A stretch of 64,000 nucleotides of DNA from Segetibacter koreensis DSM 18137 (GTDB lineage: Bacteria; Bacteroidota; Bacteroidia; Chitinophagales; Chitinophagaceae). The stretch is taken from positions 124,001 through 188,000 of the forward strand of contig NZ_KB893316.1 in the NCBI RefSeq assembly GCF_000374045.1, written 5' to 3'. Below the pieces are notes generated by a model. The model had not been told where the DNA came from. It saw only the letters and a list, made by a program, of their open reading frames with translations, and did no database searches. Below are positions 52,141 to 62,156 of the stretch, one piece after another; position 1 is the first letter of the stretch; the number at the start of each line of letters is the position of its first letter. A program made the translations under genes and the position numbers.

Positions 52141-52878
52141 CTAAAATTTGTTTCCTAACTGGTAGGCTCTTTCCAGATATCCTTGACGAGTTTTTTCATC
52201 GGCCATATTTACAGCGTAAAAGAATTCATGGTCAACCGCTTGAATTCCAGGGTAGTGAAGAGCAAACTCATCAATAAGTTTTTTCATCGCTTCACTTAAC
52301 CCTGCCTCATATGCTTCTTTATTAAAAATTGTTGTACTAATTATCAAAGCTTTTGCATGCTTTAGAAGAGGAAGTCGCCCAGTGATGTCACCGTGCCAAC
52401 CTGCAGAAGTTAATGAGAAAGCAAAGCCAAGCGTAAAAACACGTTCGATCCAACCTTTAAGAATGGCCGGAAATCCTACGAACCAAACGGGGGATATAAA
52501 TACCAAAGCCTCTGCTCTCGCTACTTTCTCTTGCTGCTCCCGCACATCTTTTGGACCTTGTTTTCTTAGTTGCGTTACAATCTCAATTGGACTCTTTTTG
52601 CGAAACATCCACCAGGTAGCCATGCGCCTCAGCAATCCGGCATTGGTAGCGAAAACCTGTTCCTTTACCACTTTTTCGACTACGTCTGGTGCATTGTCAT
52701 CAGGAAGCCAATTGGAAAAATCGCGCTGACTTAGAATCGGATTAAAACCGATTGCATAAAGGTCAATTACTTCGCTGTCGTGCCCAGCATCTTTCAGTCC
52801 TTTGGTGAACTGCTCCAATACTGCGTGACAAAAAGATTTTCGATTTGGATGTGCATACACTGTTAAAACTTTCATCAC
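52141..52878 (-). CDS. NAD(P)H-dependent oxidoreductase, flavodoxin-like (NQO1/YwrO family)
   Basis: 245 residues. VLTVYAHPNRKSFCHAVLEQF (about residues 4-24) is the flavin-phosphate region of the NAD(P)H dehydrogenase (quinone) family, and ALVFISPVWFVGFPAILKGW, then IERVFTLGFAF, is its hallmark second motif. It probably reduces quinones or other electrophiles via FMN or FAD. It is convergent with the M1 peptidase gene and has 31 bases between. Confidence 0.9.
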   Translation of the reverse strand: MMKVLTVYAHPNRKSFCHAVLEQFTKGLKDAGHDSEVIDLYAIGFNPILSQRDFSNWLPDDNAPDVVEKVVKEQVFATNAGLLRRMATWWMFRKKSPIEIVTQLRKQGPKDVREQQEKVARAEALVFISPVWFVGFPAILKGWIERVFTLGFAFSLTSAGWHGDITGRLPLLKHAKALIISTTIFNKEAYEAGLSEAMKKLIDEFALHYPGIQAVDHEFFYAVNMADEKTRQGYLERAYQLGNKF

Positions 52879-52983
52879 TCGCTTTTTTAAAATGATTTGA
52901 TAACATGTTTAAAGGTGTTCAGGAAAGCACGTAGGATTACCAGCATACATATCCTGCTTGCATTTCAACGTCTCTTTGCTGTT

Positions 52984-54033
52984 CTAGTCCTTCTTTTCGG
53001 TGGATAAACCTGACCGGGCAAGTAAAATATTAAGCAGTTGCAATTCCGGTATATTATCAGAAACAATTTTTAATATTCCAACAAAAGGAATAAAGAGGAT
53101 CATTCCAGCAACTCCCCACAAAATATTTCCGATAAGGATAGCAACCAGCGTAGCCCAGGTACTAACGTTTAGCTGTGAAGCTACCACCCTTGGGAAAATA
53201 ACATTCGCCTCCAGGTATTGTACAAAAGAAAATACTGCAGTTACTCCAATAGGATACCATATTGAGTCTTTTGTTATCCACGCGACAGATATTGGAAGCA
53301 AAGCACTTATAAAAATGCCTACATAAGGAATAATAGTCATGATAGCTGTAAGAAAGCCAAAAAGAATAGCGTGTCTGATACCCAAGGCTATTAAGCCAAT
53401 GCTATTAAGAATACCCACAATAATATAAACCAGTATCATACCCTTAATGAAATTGAAATAGGTATGGACCGTCTCATTAAGAATTGCTCTTATTCTTATA
53501 TTGTTATCGGCGAAAAGTTTAGTAACAAATAAAACAAAATTGCTCCTGTTATAGAGAAATAACGCTGAAAAAACAGGCGTTAAAAACAAAATAAAAACAG
53601 TATTGAGTGTAGTTCTAAAAAGCAGGCCAATATTACTGGCAAATTGTTTTATGCTATTTTCAAGCCACTCGTTCTGCGAGGTGACCGCTATATTGAAATT
53701 ATTTGTTAGCCATTGCTGCCACTTTTGCAAAAACGGTTCAAGTTTTATTTGAATCTGGGGAAGGTCTATAAGAAAAGCATCTACCTGTAAGACTAGTACA
53801 AATAATAAAGCCGAAAATAAAATAATAACAAGAAATAATCCAAACGCTATTGAAGCAGTTTTTGGCCATCCACGTTGCTCTAATTTTTTGCAGGCAGGGT
53901 AAAGCAATATTGCTATAAACAAGCCATAAAACATAGGAACAAATAATGTACTGAAAAAGTATAGTAGCAAAATAACCATTAAACTTAATGCAAGGTATTT
54001 TGTGACTTCGGTACTATCTGCTTTTGCGCTCAT
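52984..54033 (-). CDS. AI-2E family transporter (PerM/YdiK type)
   Basis: 349 residues with about 8 helices. LVMLFYFF-type N-terminal helices, a central amphipathic region, and the conserved C-terminal block SWATLVAILIGNILWGVAGM, then ILFIPFVGILKIV, are the family hallmarks. Members export small molecules or act in Na+(Li+)/H+ exchange; autoinducer-2 export was shown for one member only. Monocistronic. Confidence 0.88.
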   Translation of the reverse strand: MSAKADSTEVTKYLALSLMVILLLYFFSTLFVPMFYGLFIAILLYPACKKLEQRGWPKTASIAFGLFLVIILFSALLFVLVLQVDAFLIDLPQIQIKLEPFLQKWQQWLTNNFNIAVTSQNEWLENSIKQFASNIGLLFRTTLNTVFILFLTPVFSALFLYNRSNFVLFVTKLFADNNIRIRAILNETVHTYFNFIKGMILVYIIVGILNSIGLIALGIRHAILFGFLTAIMTIIPYVGIFISALLPISVAWITKDSIWYPIGVTAVFSFVQYLEANVIFPRVVASQLNVSTWATLVAILIGNILWGVAGMILFIPFVGILKIVSDNIPELQLLNILLARSGLSTEKKD

Positions 54034-54185
54034 GTACTAAAATTTACAGCTCTATTACCACATCTATCAAAGAACCTGTTATTTATTAAGAAAATAGATG
54101 AGATCCGTCAAATCCTTCTATGATAGTTATCAACCTTGAAAATTGTAATGGAAGTTGTTGAAAATAAAAATTCTTCTTATTCTTA

Positions 54186-55331
54186 TCAGAATGTCCATTT
54201 TAGTCTTACAAAGGCAGTATTTGAAACAGACTGGAAACTTTTTTCGAGTTGAGCAAAAAATGACTGACATACGAGATCAACATCGAGATTAGTCAACAGG
54301 TTATATTTAAACGAGGGAAAAAGTATAAGCATATGTACCTGGGGTGAATAGACTATGCTCATGCTGCCACTAAATAAAGGTGTAAATTCTTTCGAAGAGT
54401 TTAGAAGCAAACTCCATCTTGACGGCATAAGATTATGGGGAGATATTTGAAAGCTAATTTTTGACCAGTCATTGACAACATTGTGTAAGCCATTTTGATT
54501 ATATAAAACCGCTCCCGACAAATACCATCCCTTTTGAAAAATGTAATCAGTTTCAATGGTAAGGTTAAAATAATTCAGAGAATCTTTCAAGCCCTTATAA
54601 AACTGAGTTTCACCTTTAAAACCCATGCCCGATATACTTCCAGCCCATCCGCAACCTGCAGTGATATAGTTTGCATAGAAGCCGGTAACAAGTTGAAAGT
54701 CATACCCCTTATAATTGGTAAAATACCTGGCAGCAGCAATTGTATTGCTTTTTATTGCTGCAGCGGCTATTTCTAACTTTGAAAGGTCGTTTATCAAATA
54801 CTCATATTTTACCGCATCACTACCTGGTCTTTCTTCATAATCAAAATCAAGAAAGTTATAAGTATTAAAAATATCGTTGGGATTCCAGGTATTTGCCATT
54901 CCCCAGTTGATGCGCTGTCGTCCTGCGCGAATGTTCCATTTGTTTTGACGGTATTCCAACGATAGTCTTTCAATATTGCTATGCAAAATGGCATTTTTGC
55001 TGGTAACCCAGGTTTCGGAGAGGTTTATTGCCTCGTTCTGGTTTCTTAGCAGATCTTTAAAATTGTGAAACATCTCAAGTCCATCTCCTAAAAAAAATCT
55101 GTTTCGAATCTCCGCGCTTCCATTAATTTTTTTTGAGGGCTTCCACTTCAGATTGATTCTATTATGTACCAGGTTTGTAAATTCTACTTTAGTAAAGTCC
55201 TTATTGAAACTAAAAGATTGAAGATCTTTAACATAACCAGAAAATATTAGTTTTTTTTTAGCTTCTACACTGTCTTGTGCAATAGAATGTAGGGTAAAGA
55301 AAACAAGCCATATAAATAACGATTTTTTCAT
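54186..55331 (-). CDS. outer-membrane barrel (porin-like, DUF1302-like)
   Basis: 381 residues with a signal peptide (KKSLFIWLVFFTLHSIAQ). The remainder is a run of transmembrane beta strands ending in a C-terminal aromatic (VRLKWTF), a typical outer-membrane insertion signal. The segment IRAGRQRINWGMANTWNPND, followed by ERPGSDAVKYEY, resembles the plug/strand motif of DUF1302 and alginate-export-like porins. Last gene of the LolA-like/ABC operon: its ATG overlaps the ATPase stop by 4 nt (ATGA), so coupling is strong. It probably forms the outer-membrane end of the system. Confidence 0.8.
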   Translation of the reverse strand: MKKSLFIWLVFFTLHSIAQDSVEAKKKLIFSGYVKDLQSFSFNKDFTKVEFTNLVHNRINLKWKPSKKINGSAEIRNRFFLGDGLEMFHNFKDLLRNQNEAINLSETWVTSKNAILHSNIERLSLEYRQNKWNIRAGRQRINWGMANTWNPNDIFNTYNFLDFDYEERPGSDAVKYEYLINDLSKLEIAAAAIKSNTIAAARYFTNYKGYDFQLVTGFYANYITAGCGWAGSISGMGFKGETQFYKGLKDSLNYFNLTIETDYIFQKGWYLSGAVLYNQNGLHNVVNDWSKISFQISPHNLMPSRWSLLLNSSKEFTPLFSGSMSIVYSPQVHMLILFPSFKYNLLTNLDVDLVCQSFFAQLEKSFQSVSNTAFVRLKWTF

Positions 55332-56056
55332 GACGTTACTTGACCTGTTTGTATTTCAGTGGTAGGTACTACTGCAGTATCAGAAGAGATTTTTCCATCA
55401 ACTAATGTAATTACACGCCTTGCTCGTTCAATTACTCTTTGGTCGTGGGTTGAAAAAATAAAAGTCATATTCTCTTCCTTATTCAATTTAGCCATGTTGT
55501 CAAGCAGGTTAGAGGCAGAAGCAGAATCAAGGTTTGCTGTTGGTTCATCTGCTAGTATAAACTGCGGTTTTGATGCTAATGCCCTTGCAATCGCAACTCT
55601 TTGTTGCTGCCCACCCGATAGTTTTTCTGGTCTTACATCCATTTTGTCTTCCAAACCAATATCTTTAAAAAGCTGCATCATTCTTCGTTCTCTTTCTTTT
55701 CTTTTTACTCCCTGCAGTAGCATAATGAATTCAGCATTTTCTTTTGCCGTTAATACAGGTATCAGGTTAAAGGATTGAAAAACAAACCCAATATTGTGGA
55801 GGCGAAAGCTAATCAGTTCTCCTGCGGTTAGTTTGGTTATGTCTGTACCGTTAATGAAAATGTTTCCTTTGTCTGGCCTGTCTAGTCCACCGATAAGATT
55901 AAGCAGGGTTGTTTTACCCGAACCTGACGGCCCTACAAGTGCTGTAAATTCTCCTTTATTTATGTGAAGATGTACTTCGTTCACTGCATGTACAGGTATA
56001 GTTTTAGGATTATATACCTTGCTGATATTATGGGCATCAATTACAGTGGTATTCAT
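55328..56056 (-). CDS. ABC transporter ATPase (LolD/MacB type)
   Basis: 242 residues. Walker A GPSGSGKTTLLNLIGGLDRP (about residues 38-57), Q-loop QSFNLIP, signature LSGGQQQRVAIARAL (about 145-159), Walker B FILADEPTANLDS (about 167-179), H-loop FSTHD. The sequence is closest in pattern to the LolD/MacB/FtsE group that drives FtsX-type permeases by mechanotransmission. It sits between the permease gene (10 nt) and the barrel gene (4 nt overlap). Confidence 0.94.
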   Translation of the reverse strand: MNTTVIDAHNISKVYNPKTIPVHAVNEVHLHINKGEFTALVGPSGSGKTTLLNLIGGLDRPDKGNIFINGTDITKLTAGELISFRLHNIGFVFQSFNLIPVLTAKENAEFIMLLQGVKRKERERRMMQLFKDIGLEDKMDVRPEKLSGGQQQRVAIARALASKPQFILADEPTANLDSASASNLLDNMAKLNKEENMTFIFSTHDQRVIERARRVITLVDGKISSDTAVVPTTEIQTGQVTS

Positions 56057-56066
56057 AGTAACTGTT

Positions 56067-57281
56067 TTATCTTCTTAGTGCTTCTACAGGTTGTAACCTT
56101 AATGCTTTCATTGCAGGTAGTATGCAGGAAACAATGGCAGTGCTTACAATTAACAATAAGACTCCTCCTAATTTCTCCGAGGGGAAAGACGGATAAATAG
56201 TTGTACTATATCCAAAGCTCGCCATCATTTCTTTTCCCATTCCTGACAGATCAATTCCTGCTGTTTGATAATAATTGATCAGAAAATAAGCCACTAGTAA
56301 TCCCAAAGGTGTTCCTGCAACAGTTAAAAAGATTGTTTCCAGCAAAATCAGTAAAAAAATTCTTTTTCGGGATGTTCCTAAAGCCTCCATCATTCCAATT
56401 TCCTTTGTACGTTCCAATACAGACATTAGCATAGTGTTTATAATGCCAAAAGCCAGTGCAAACAGAATGATGATTAAAATGATGTACGAGTAATCATCTA
56501 TCGTTTTTACCATCAACTCTGTCTCAGGTGAAATGTCTTTCCATGTTTCAATGAGCAAGAAAGAATATTTTGTTTTCAACTGATTCTGTACCATTTGTAA
56601 ATCATCATCATTGTTTAATAAGATAGCAACTTCATGAAACGAGTTACCTGTCAAAAGCAACTCGTTTAGTGTTTCCAATGGGACGTAAACGTTTACTTCG
56701 TCTAAAGGAGCATTATTTGATTGATAAATAGAGCTAACTCTAAATGCTCCTGATACTATGTTATCGGCTGTATCAGTAAATGTTAGCACAAGCTTTGAAT
56801 TTAAATGTAGTTTCATTTTATCCGCCAGCTTTTTCCCTATAATAACCTCGTTTTTCTTGTCAGTATGAAATCCTTCTCCTTCAATAAGCTTTTCTTTTAG
56901 TTTCGAAAGTTTATATTCCAATTCGGGAACAACTCCATTAATGGTGACTCCTGAACTTCCTGTGGTAGTAACAAGCATTCCCTGGACAATACTTCTCGGG
57001 GCAGCAAGCTTAACGCCGCTAAATGAGCGGATACTTTTCAGGAGTTCATTTGAATTAGGTAATACGTAAGCAGGATGAAAATCTTTTTTGAATTCAGGAT
57101 TGTGAATCTGAATATGTCCGGTTTCTGCATCTATGACTGTTCTTACCCTGCTTCTTAGCATTCCTTTGTATAATGCAAGCATTCCGATGCCCGCAAATAA
57201 TCCAATAGCTACTGAAAGCATGATAACAATACTTCTCACTTTATTCCGCCATATATTTCGCCATGCCATTATGAAAATCAT
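56067..57281 (-). CDS. FtsX-type ABC permease 2
   Basis: 404 residues. MAWRNIWRNKVRSIVIMLSVAIG (TM1), then a periplasmic domain of about 210 residues with GHIQIHNPEFKKDF, and three C-terminal helices (YIILIIILFALAFGIINTML, TKEIGMMEALGTSRKRIF, ending with LQPVEALRR). This is the MacB/LolCE topology of type VII ABC transporters. Its GHIQIH segment parallels GYIQIH in permease 1, so the two are related and probably heterodimeric. Middle of the five-gene operon. Confidence 0.9.
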   Translation of the reverse strand: MIFIMAWRNIWRNKVRSIVIMLSVAIGLFAGIGMLALYKGMLRSRVRTVIDAETGHIQIHNPEFKKDFHPAYVLPNSNELLKSIRSFSGVKLAAPRSIVQGMLVTTTGSSGVTINGVVPELEYKLSKLKEKLIEGEGFHTDKKNEVIIGKKLADKMKLHLNSKLVLTFTDTADNIVSGAFRVSSIYQSNNAPLDEVNVYVPLETLNELLLTGNSFHEVAILLNNDDDLQMVQNQLKTKYSFLLIETWKDISPETELMVKTIDDYSYIILIIILFALAFGIINTMLMSVLERTKEIGMMEALGTSRKRIFLLILLETIFLTVAGTPLGLLVAYFLINYYQTAGIDLSGMGKEMMASFGYSTTIYPSFPSEKLGGVLLLIVSTAIVSCILPAMKALRLQPVEALRR

Positions 57282-57344
57282 GACTAAATCTTTTAATAAT
57301 TCAACAGCATCAAATAATCTCTCATAGGGTAATTTTATATCGAT

Positions 57345-58562
57345 TTATCTCCTCAAAGCTGTTACAGCGTTCAACTGTAAAATTTTAATCATAGGGTACA
57401 GAGATAAAGCAAGACCAATCACAAATACAACAATTCCCTGTCTTATAAAAATAGAAGCATCGGTAGAAGTAGGAAAGACTGCTTCAAAGCCAAATCTCTC
57501 ATAGGCTTTAGCTGTGTCACCGCCAATGCGGATGGGGTGTTTATTGAGAAAATAAATCACTGGTATGCTTGCCATTATTCCAGCTATACATCCAATAAGT
57601 ACCGTTAAGACAGATTCTGTTATAAATAGCACGATCAGTTTTGCTTTTTTCATGCCAATAGCTACCAGCATACCCATTTCAAATTTTCGTTCTATCATCA
57701 TCATTATCAGGGTGCTGAAAATGCCAAAGCAAATAAGAAGATACAAAATACCCTGTACCACCTTCATGTTGTTGGAATCAGTTGCAATATGTTGTTTAAT
57801 CTCAGGTAATAATGCTTCCCAGGTCATCACTTCGTAATTTGTTCCTAGTGTTTTACGTACGGCGGAAGCTATTGGTTCAAGTTGTGTGTCCTCAGCAATG
57901 GATAAAATATAGGAGGTAATCATTCCATCTGCACTAAAAAAAGATTGGGAAGTTTGCAAGGGCATAAATAATATTTTGTCATTAAGCTGGGGCGATCCAA
58001 ATTTAAGGATCCCTTTTACCTGGTATTTACCAGCTGCCGTTGAACCATGATACCCCTGTCCGATTAATACAATAGTGTCATTTACATTTAGTTGTAATCT
58101 TTCCGCCAGTCCCTGTGCAAGTAATACAGATTGATCTGTCTTTTCAATGTAAGAACCTTTTACAAGTTTTCTTTTAAGAGAAGTTATTTTATTTTCATTT
58201 TCCGGTAAAATACCGACAACCATGCAACCTTTGCTTAAGTTTTCTGATGAAGCAAGGGCAAATGATTCTAATCGTGGAGTAAGGCCGGTAACATTTTTAT
58301 TGGCAAGAATTTTCTTTTCTATATCGTCAGCTTGCGAAAAACTATTATCAAGGATTTGCTCGTCCTGGTAACCGTTTTTATGTATTTGTATATATCCTGT
58401 ATAAAAGCTCACTACATTTTTTACAAGGTTGTCAAAAATTCCCGTTTTTAAACTTTCTGCAGCTATGGACAAGATAACAGCAAAGAATATCGCCCCAACA
58501 GTAATAAGCGTCCTGCTTCTGTTGCGCCATAAATTCTTCCATGCGAGTCTGATTATCCACAT
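57345..58562 (-). CDS. FtsX-type ABC permease 1
   Basis: 405 residues with the same plan as its neighbour: LAWKNLWRNRSRTLITVGAI (TM1), a large periplasmic loop with GYIQIHKNGY, then three helices (ILYLLICFGIFSTLIMMMIE, LIVLFITESVLTVLIGCIAG, VVFVIGLALSLYPMIKIL) and the ending LNAVTALRR. The conserved MGMLVAIGM-type coupling helix faces the ATPase. It starts 5 nt after the LolA-like gene. Confidence 0.9.
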   Translation of the reverse strand: MWIIRLAWKNLWRNRSRTLITVGAIFFAVILSIAAESLKTGIFDNLVKNVVSFYTGYIQIHKNGYQDEQILDNSFSQADDIEKKILANKNVTGLTPRLESFALASSENLSKGCMVVGILPENENKITSLKRKLVKGSYIEKTDQSVLLAQGLAERLQLNVNDTIVLIGQGYHGSTAAGKYQVKGILKFGSPQLNDKILFMPLQTSQSFFSADGMITSYILSIAEDTQLEPIASAVRKTLGTNYEVMTWEALLPEIKQHIATDSNNMKVVQGILYLLICFGIFSTLIMMMIERKFEMGMLVAIGMKKAKLIVLFITESVLTVLIGCIAGIMASIPVIYFLNKHPIRIGGDTAKAYERFGFEAVFPTSTDASIFIRQGIVVFVIGLALSLYPMIKILQLNAVTALRR

Positions 58563-58567
58563 ACTTT

Positions 58568-59311
58568 TTATTGACTGAGCGTTTTCATTTGTTCCGTTGT
58601 AAAAAATCCCTCGTCCAATGGTTTATTATACCCGATGCTTTTATAAATCATAGCCGTTTTTTGATTTTTTTTGTCTGAGGGGATCATTTCAAAACGTGTT
58701 GGAATTAACCTTCCATCCATTGTCTTAACATCATAAGCATTCATTGTATTAATAAGTTCACCGTCCTCATCATAAAACCGGGTATGCAACTCGAGAAAAT
58801 CCTTTTTGTCGATGCACACGACGAGCTTTCCCCAAACGACAGCGGCTTCAGCTTTTGGAATCATTTTAATAATATAGCAGTTACGATTATCAATGTTTGT
58901 ATCGCCAATTATGCTATGATCGTAGTCATTGACCACAGAAGATTCCTTTACCAAGTCATCGTTTGAAAAGTCAGTGCCCATCCAAGATTGGCTCATCATT
59001 GACGGTGGCAGCTTGATTGTTTTTTCTAGTGAAGGCATCCAGTTCCATACTTCTTTTTTACGCTTTAAAAAGCCTATACCCCTGTCTTTTGCGGGGGATT
59101 CGATGAGGATCATAGCCAGGTTTGTTCCCTTCATCCATGTTTTCACGGTCATTTCACGCGACCATGATGGTCTTACTGTTTTAATAATGATTTCAGCCTG
59201 TGAGGTATTTCCCCGCATTCTTTCGTCAGCTCTTTGTACAATCTCTTTTGCATTCTGAGCATCTAAAAGAAATGATGGAAAATGCAGCAGTAGCAAAATC
59301 AAAAACTTCAT
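58568..59311 (-). CDS. LolA-like outer-membrane lipoprotein-sorting protein
   Basis: About 247 residues from ATG 59311 (a longer frame to 59392 lacks a sensible N-terminus). A signal peptide (KFLILLLLHFPSFLLDAQ) precedes a LolA-like half-barrel. The diagnostic motif is MMSQSWMGTDFSNDDLVKES, seen in the PF17131 LolA-like family found beside ABC or RND transporters. It may carry a lipid or lipoprotein from the permease complex across the periplasm. First gene of the operon that ends with the barrel. Confidence 0.87.
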   Translation of the reverse strand: MKFLILLLLHFPSFLLDAQNAKEIVQRADERMRGNTSQAEIIIKTVRPSWSREMTVKTWMKGTNLAMILIESPAKDRGIGFLKRKKEVWNWMPSLEKTIKLPPSMMSQSWMGTDFSNDDLVKESSVVNDYDHSIIGDTNIDNRNCYIIKMIPKAEAAVVWGKLVVCIDKKDFLELHTRFYDEDGELINTMNAYDVKTMDGRLIPTRFEMIPSDKKNQKTAMIYKSIGYNKPLDEGFFTTEQMKTLSQ

Positions 59312-59650
59312 TTGAGGTATTTTGAGAAGTAAAGATATTTTTAAGCTTAAGCATGAGATATGATTGTAATCAGTCAAAGAAGTGATAGCCATACATCTCT
59401 AACATAGGTGGGACAGCAAATCATTATTGATGAAAATCTATTTCTATCCAATTTTTTATTTACTTAAAAAAAAGTGCTTCCATGGGTTTGAAATCCTATT
59501 TTACGTCCTCTTTTTGCAGGAAACCTCCTGGAACTTTAATTAACAATAGTAGTTGTATGAGGTGGCTCTATTTTTGGTTCTATTGGTGAGCGTGGCAAAT
59601 TTCTATTTTATCAATATTTTTGATACTAAATTATTGTCATATTAATTAAA
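59312..59650. other. 339-bp divergent intergenic region
   Basis: It must hold the promoters of the ABC operon and of the histidine kinase. I see TATTTTTG for the latter (59615-59622), but no gene and no strong hairpin. Confidence 0.5.
59615..59622 (+). promoter_or_regulatory. -7 box (TATTTTTG) for the histidine kinase gene
   Basis: Exact TAnnTTTG, 28 nt before the ATG at 59651. TTG at 59583-59585 is somewhat too far for a standard -33 element. Confidence 0.45.
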
Positions 59651-62110
59651 ATGGTATATCAAGAAGCAAATGTGCTTACTTTTTTACAAGGCGGAGGTGA
59701 AATGGGCCAGCTTGTTCGTTCAAAAGACTGGAGTAATTCAGCTATTGGGACTCCTGACAAGTGGCCACAAAGTTTGCGTTCTTGTATCAGCATACTTTTA
59801 AATTCTCAATTTCCAATGTTTATATGGTGGGGACCGGATCTCACTACAATCTACAACGATGCTTATCGTATTATAGCAGCTGAGAAGCATCCAAAAGCAT
59901 TAGGAGAATCGGGAAGAAAAGTTTGGTCAGAGATATGGGATGTAGTGGGCCCTTTAGCAGATGCGGTTATGGTAGAGGGAGCATCTACGTGGGCGGAAGA
60001 TCAAATCCTCTTTATCAATAGGCATGGTTACGTCGAGGAGAGTTACTTCACCTTTTCTTACAGTCCAGTTTATGATGAGGCAGGAAAAGTGGGTGGTGTA
60101 TTTTGTGCTTGTACTGAAACGACAGCGAAGGTGTTAGCAGCCAGGAAAGTTGAAGAAAGTGAAAGAAACCTTCGCAACGTAATTCTGCAATCACCTGTAG
60201 CAATGTGTATTCTCCGCGGTCCTTCGTTTGTTGTAGAAATAGCTAATTCCCGAATGTTTGAACTTTGGGGCAGAGGGGCTGATGAACTAATGAAAAAACC
60301 AATATTTGATGGTTTACCTGAAGCTGCCGACAAAGGATTAGAAGAATTATTGATGCGTGTTTATACAACTGGCGAAACAATTACCGGTAGTGAACAGCCT
60401 ATTACGGTACCACGAAATGGCAGTGCAGAAACAATATACGTCAATTTTGTGTATGAGCCATTTAGAGAAGGCAATGGAGTCATTTCAGGCATAATATCTA
60501 TAGCGATTGATGTATCTGATCAGGTAGTTGCAAGAATGAGAATAGAGAAAAGTGAGGCTGAGTTACAAAGAAGAGTAGACGAAAGAACAGCCGAGTTGGA
60601 GCAACAAAAGGCGTTGTTGGATAACATTATGAAATATTCTCCGGCCGGCATTACCGTTACAGAATTTATTCGCGATGAAAGTGGGAAGGTTATAGACGGC
60701 AAAACTATAATGGCCAATTCCATATCAGAAAAACATACAGGAATAGGAATAGAGCAATCTTTAAAAAATAAGATTTCCGAAAACGATCCTAATATATTAA
60801 CCAGTCCGCTTTTTCAACAAGCAATACTTACCCTTAAGACGGGAGAGCCTTTTATTACTCAATATTATTTTAATGAAGCAGCAAAATGGCTTGAACTTTC
60901 TGTAGCAAAAATGGATGAAAATCATCTGATTAACATTTTCACTGATGTAACGGTTTTAAAGAAAGTGCAGCTCGAAATAGAAGAATCCACCGAACGCCTG
61001 GCGGCAGTATTTAATACAACTCAATCAGGTATGTTTACTTTTGCTCCCGTAGAAGATAAAAATGGAGAAATCATAGATTTTCGTTTTGTAATTATCAATC
61101 CAACTCTTGCCGCGTATGTAGGACAAACGCCAGATGCACTAAAGGGCACTTTAGGAAGTACGTGGTTTCCCGGATATTTAACTAACGGAGTATTTGATAT
61201 GTACAAAAGAACTTATCTCACGGGGGAAACTCAAAGAATAGATATTCACTATAATGTAGACCAGTTAGATATATACCTTGATCTTAAAAGTGCCAAGGTA
61301 GGAGGCGAGGTTCTTGTAACTTTTAGTGACTACACACCGCTGAAAAAAGCGCAGAATCAATTGGAGATATATGTACAAGATCTTAAACGTACAAATGCCA
61401 ACCTGGAAGAGTTTGCATATACTGCCTCCCATGACCTTAAGGAACCGATCCGAAAAATTCATTTCTTTTCTACACGAATAAAAGAGCGTCTAAAGGAAAA
61501 GCTGGAAAAAGATGATATACAGGTTTTTGAACGAATGGAAAACGCCACTAAACGCATGAGCGCATTAATTGATGATTTGTTAGAATATTCTTATTTGACC
61601 AAAGGAAGCAGTTATTCAGAAGAGGTAGACCTTACGCAGAAAGTATATCAGGTACTCGAGGATCTCGAACTGGAAATTGAAGAAAAACATGCGAAAATAA
61701 TTGTGGAGCCATTACCAGCAATAAAAGGACATAACAGGCAACTGCAACAGTTGTTTCAAAATCTTATAAGCAACTCTCTAAAATTCACTATGCCCGGTAC
61801 TCCACCAGAAATTCGTATTTCTTCCACAATTGCAGATGGAAGTGAAACTTCATTAAAGCTTTCGGAAGAAGCTAAAAGCAAACAATATCACCAGGTAGAA
61901 CTGACCGATAAGGGCATTGGCTTCGAACAAAAACATGCCGATCAGATTTTCAAAATGTTTCAACGCCTGCACGGTAAAGCAGAATATGCAGGTACGGGCA
62001 TAGGACTGTCTATTGTTCGTAAAGTAGTTGAAAATCACCACGGGTACATATGGGCGGAAAGTCAACCAGGCAAAGGAGCTACCTTTAAAATCCTGTTCCC
62101 TGTTGAATAA
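59651..62110 (+). CDS. PAS-domain sensor histidine kinase, cytosolic
   Basis: 819 residues without clear membrane helices. At least three PAS-type regions lie in the first about 575 residues (MGQLVRSKDWSNSAIGTP, AMCILRGPSFVVEIANSRMF, STERLAAVFNTTQSGMFTF), with a short coiled coil (ELQRRVDERTAELEQQK) between the second and the third. The kinase core has the H-box FAYTASHDLKEPIRKI (His near residue 597), N-box QNLISNSLKF, G1 DKGIGF, F-box FKMFQRLH, and G2 GTGIGLSIV. The ligand sensed is unknown. No response regulator adjoins. It is divergent from the ABC operon. Confidence 0.92.
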   Translation: MVYQEANVLTFLQGGGEMGQLVRSKDWSNSAIGTPDKWPQSLRSCISILLNSQFPMFIWWGPDLTTIYNDAYRIIAAEKHPKALGESGRKVWSEIWDVVGPLADAVMVEGASTWAEDQILFINRHGYVEESYFTFSYSPVYDEAGKVGGVFCACTETTAKVLAARKVEESERNLRNVILQSPVAMCILRGPSFVVEIANSRMFELWGRGADELMKKPIFDGLPEAADKGLEELLMRVYTTGETITGSEQPITVPRNGSAETIYVNFVYEPFREGNGVISGIISIAIDVSDQVVARMRIEKSEAELQRRVDERTAELEQQKALLDNIMKYSPAGITVTEFIRDESGKVIDGKTIMANSISEKHTGIGIEQSLKNKISENDPNILTSPLFQQAILTLKTGEPFITQYYFNEAAKWLELSVAKMDENHLINIFTDVTVLKKVQLEIEESTERLAAVFNTTQSGMFTFAPVEDKNGEIIDFRFVIINPTLAAYVGQTPDALKGTLGSTWFPGYLTNGVFDMYKRTYLTGETQRIDIHYNVDQLDIYLDLKSAKVGGEVLVTFSDYTPLKKAQNQLEIYVQDLKRTNANLEEFAYTASHDLKEPIRKIHFFSTRIKERLKEKLEKDDIQVFERMENATKRMSALIDDLLEYSYLTKGSSYSEEVDLTQKVYQVLEDLELEIEEKHAKIIVEPLPAIKGHNRQLQQLFQNLISNSLKFTMPGTPPEIRISSTIADGSETSLKLSEEAKSKQYHQVELTDKGIGFEQKHADQIFKMFQRLHGKAEYAGTGIGLSIVRKVVENHHGYIWAESQPGKGATFKILFPVE

Positions 62111-62156
62111 TTTAACCTGCTTGTATATTTCATACTAATTTTTTATTTTACTTTTA

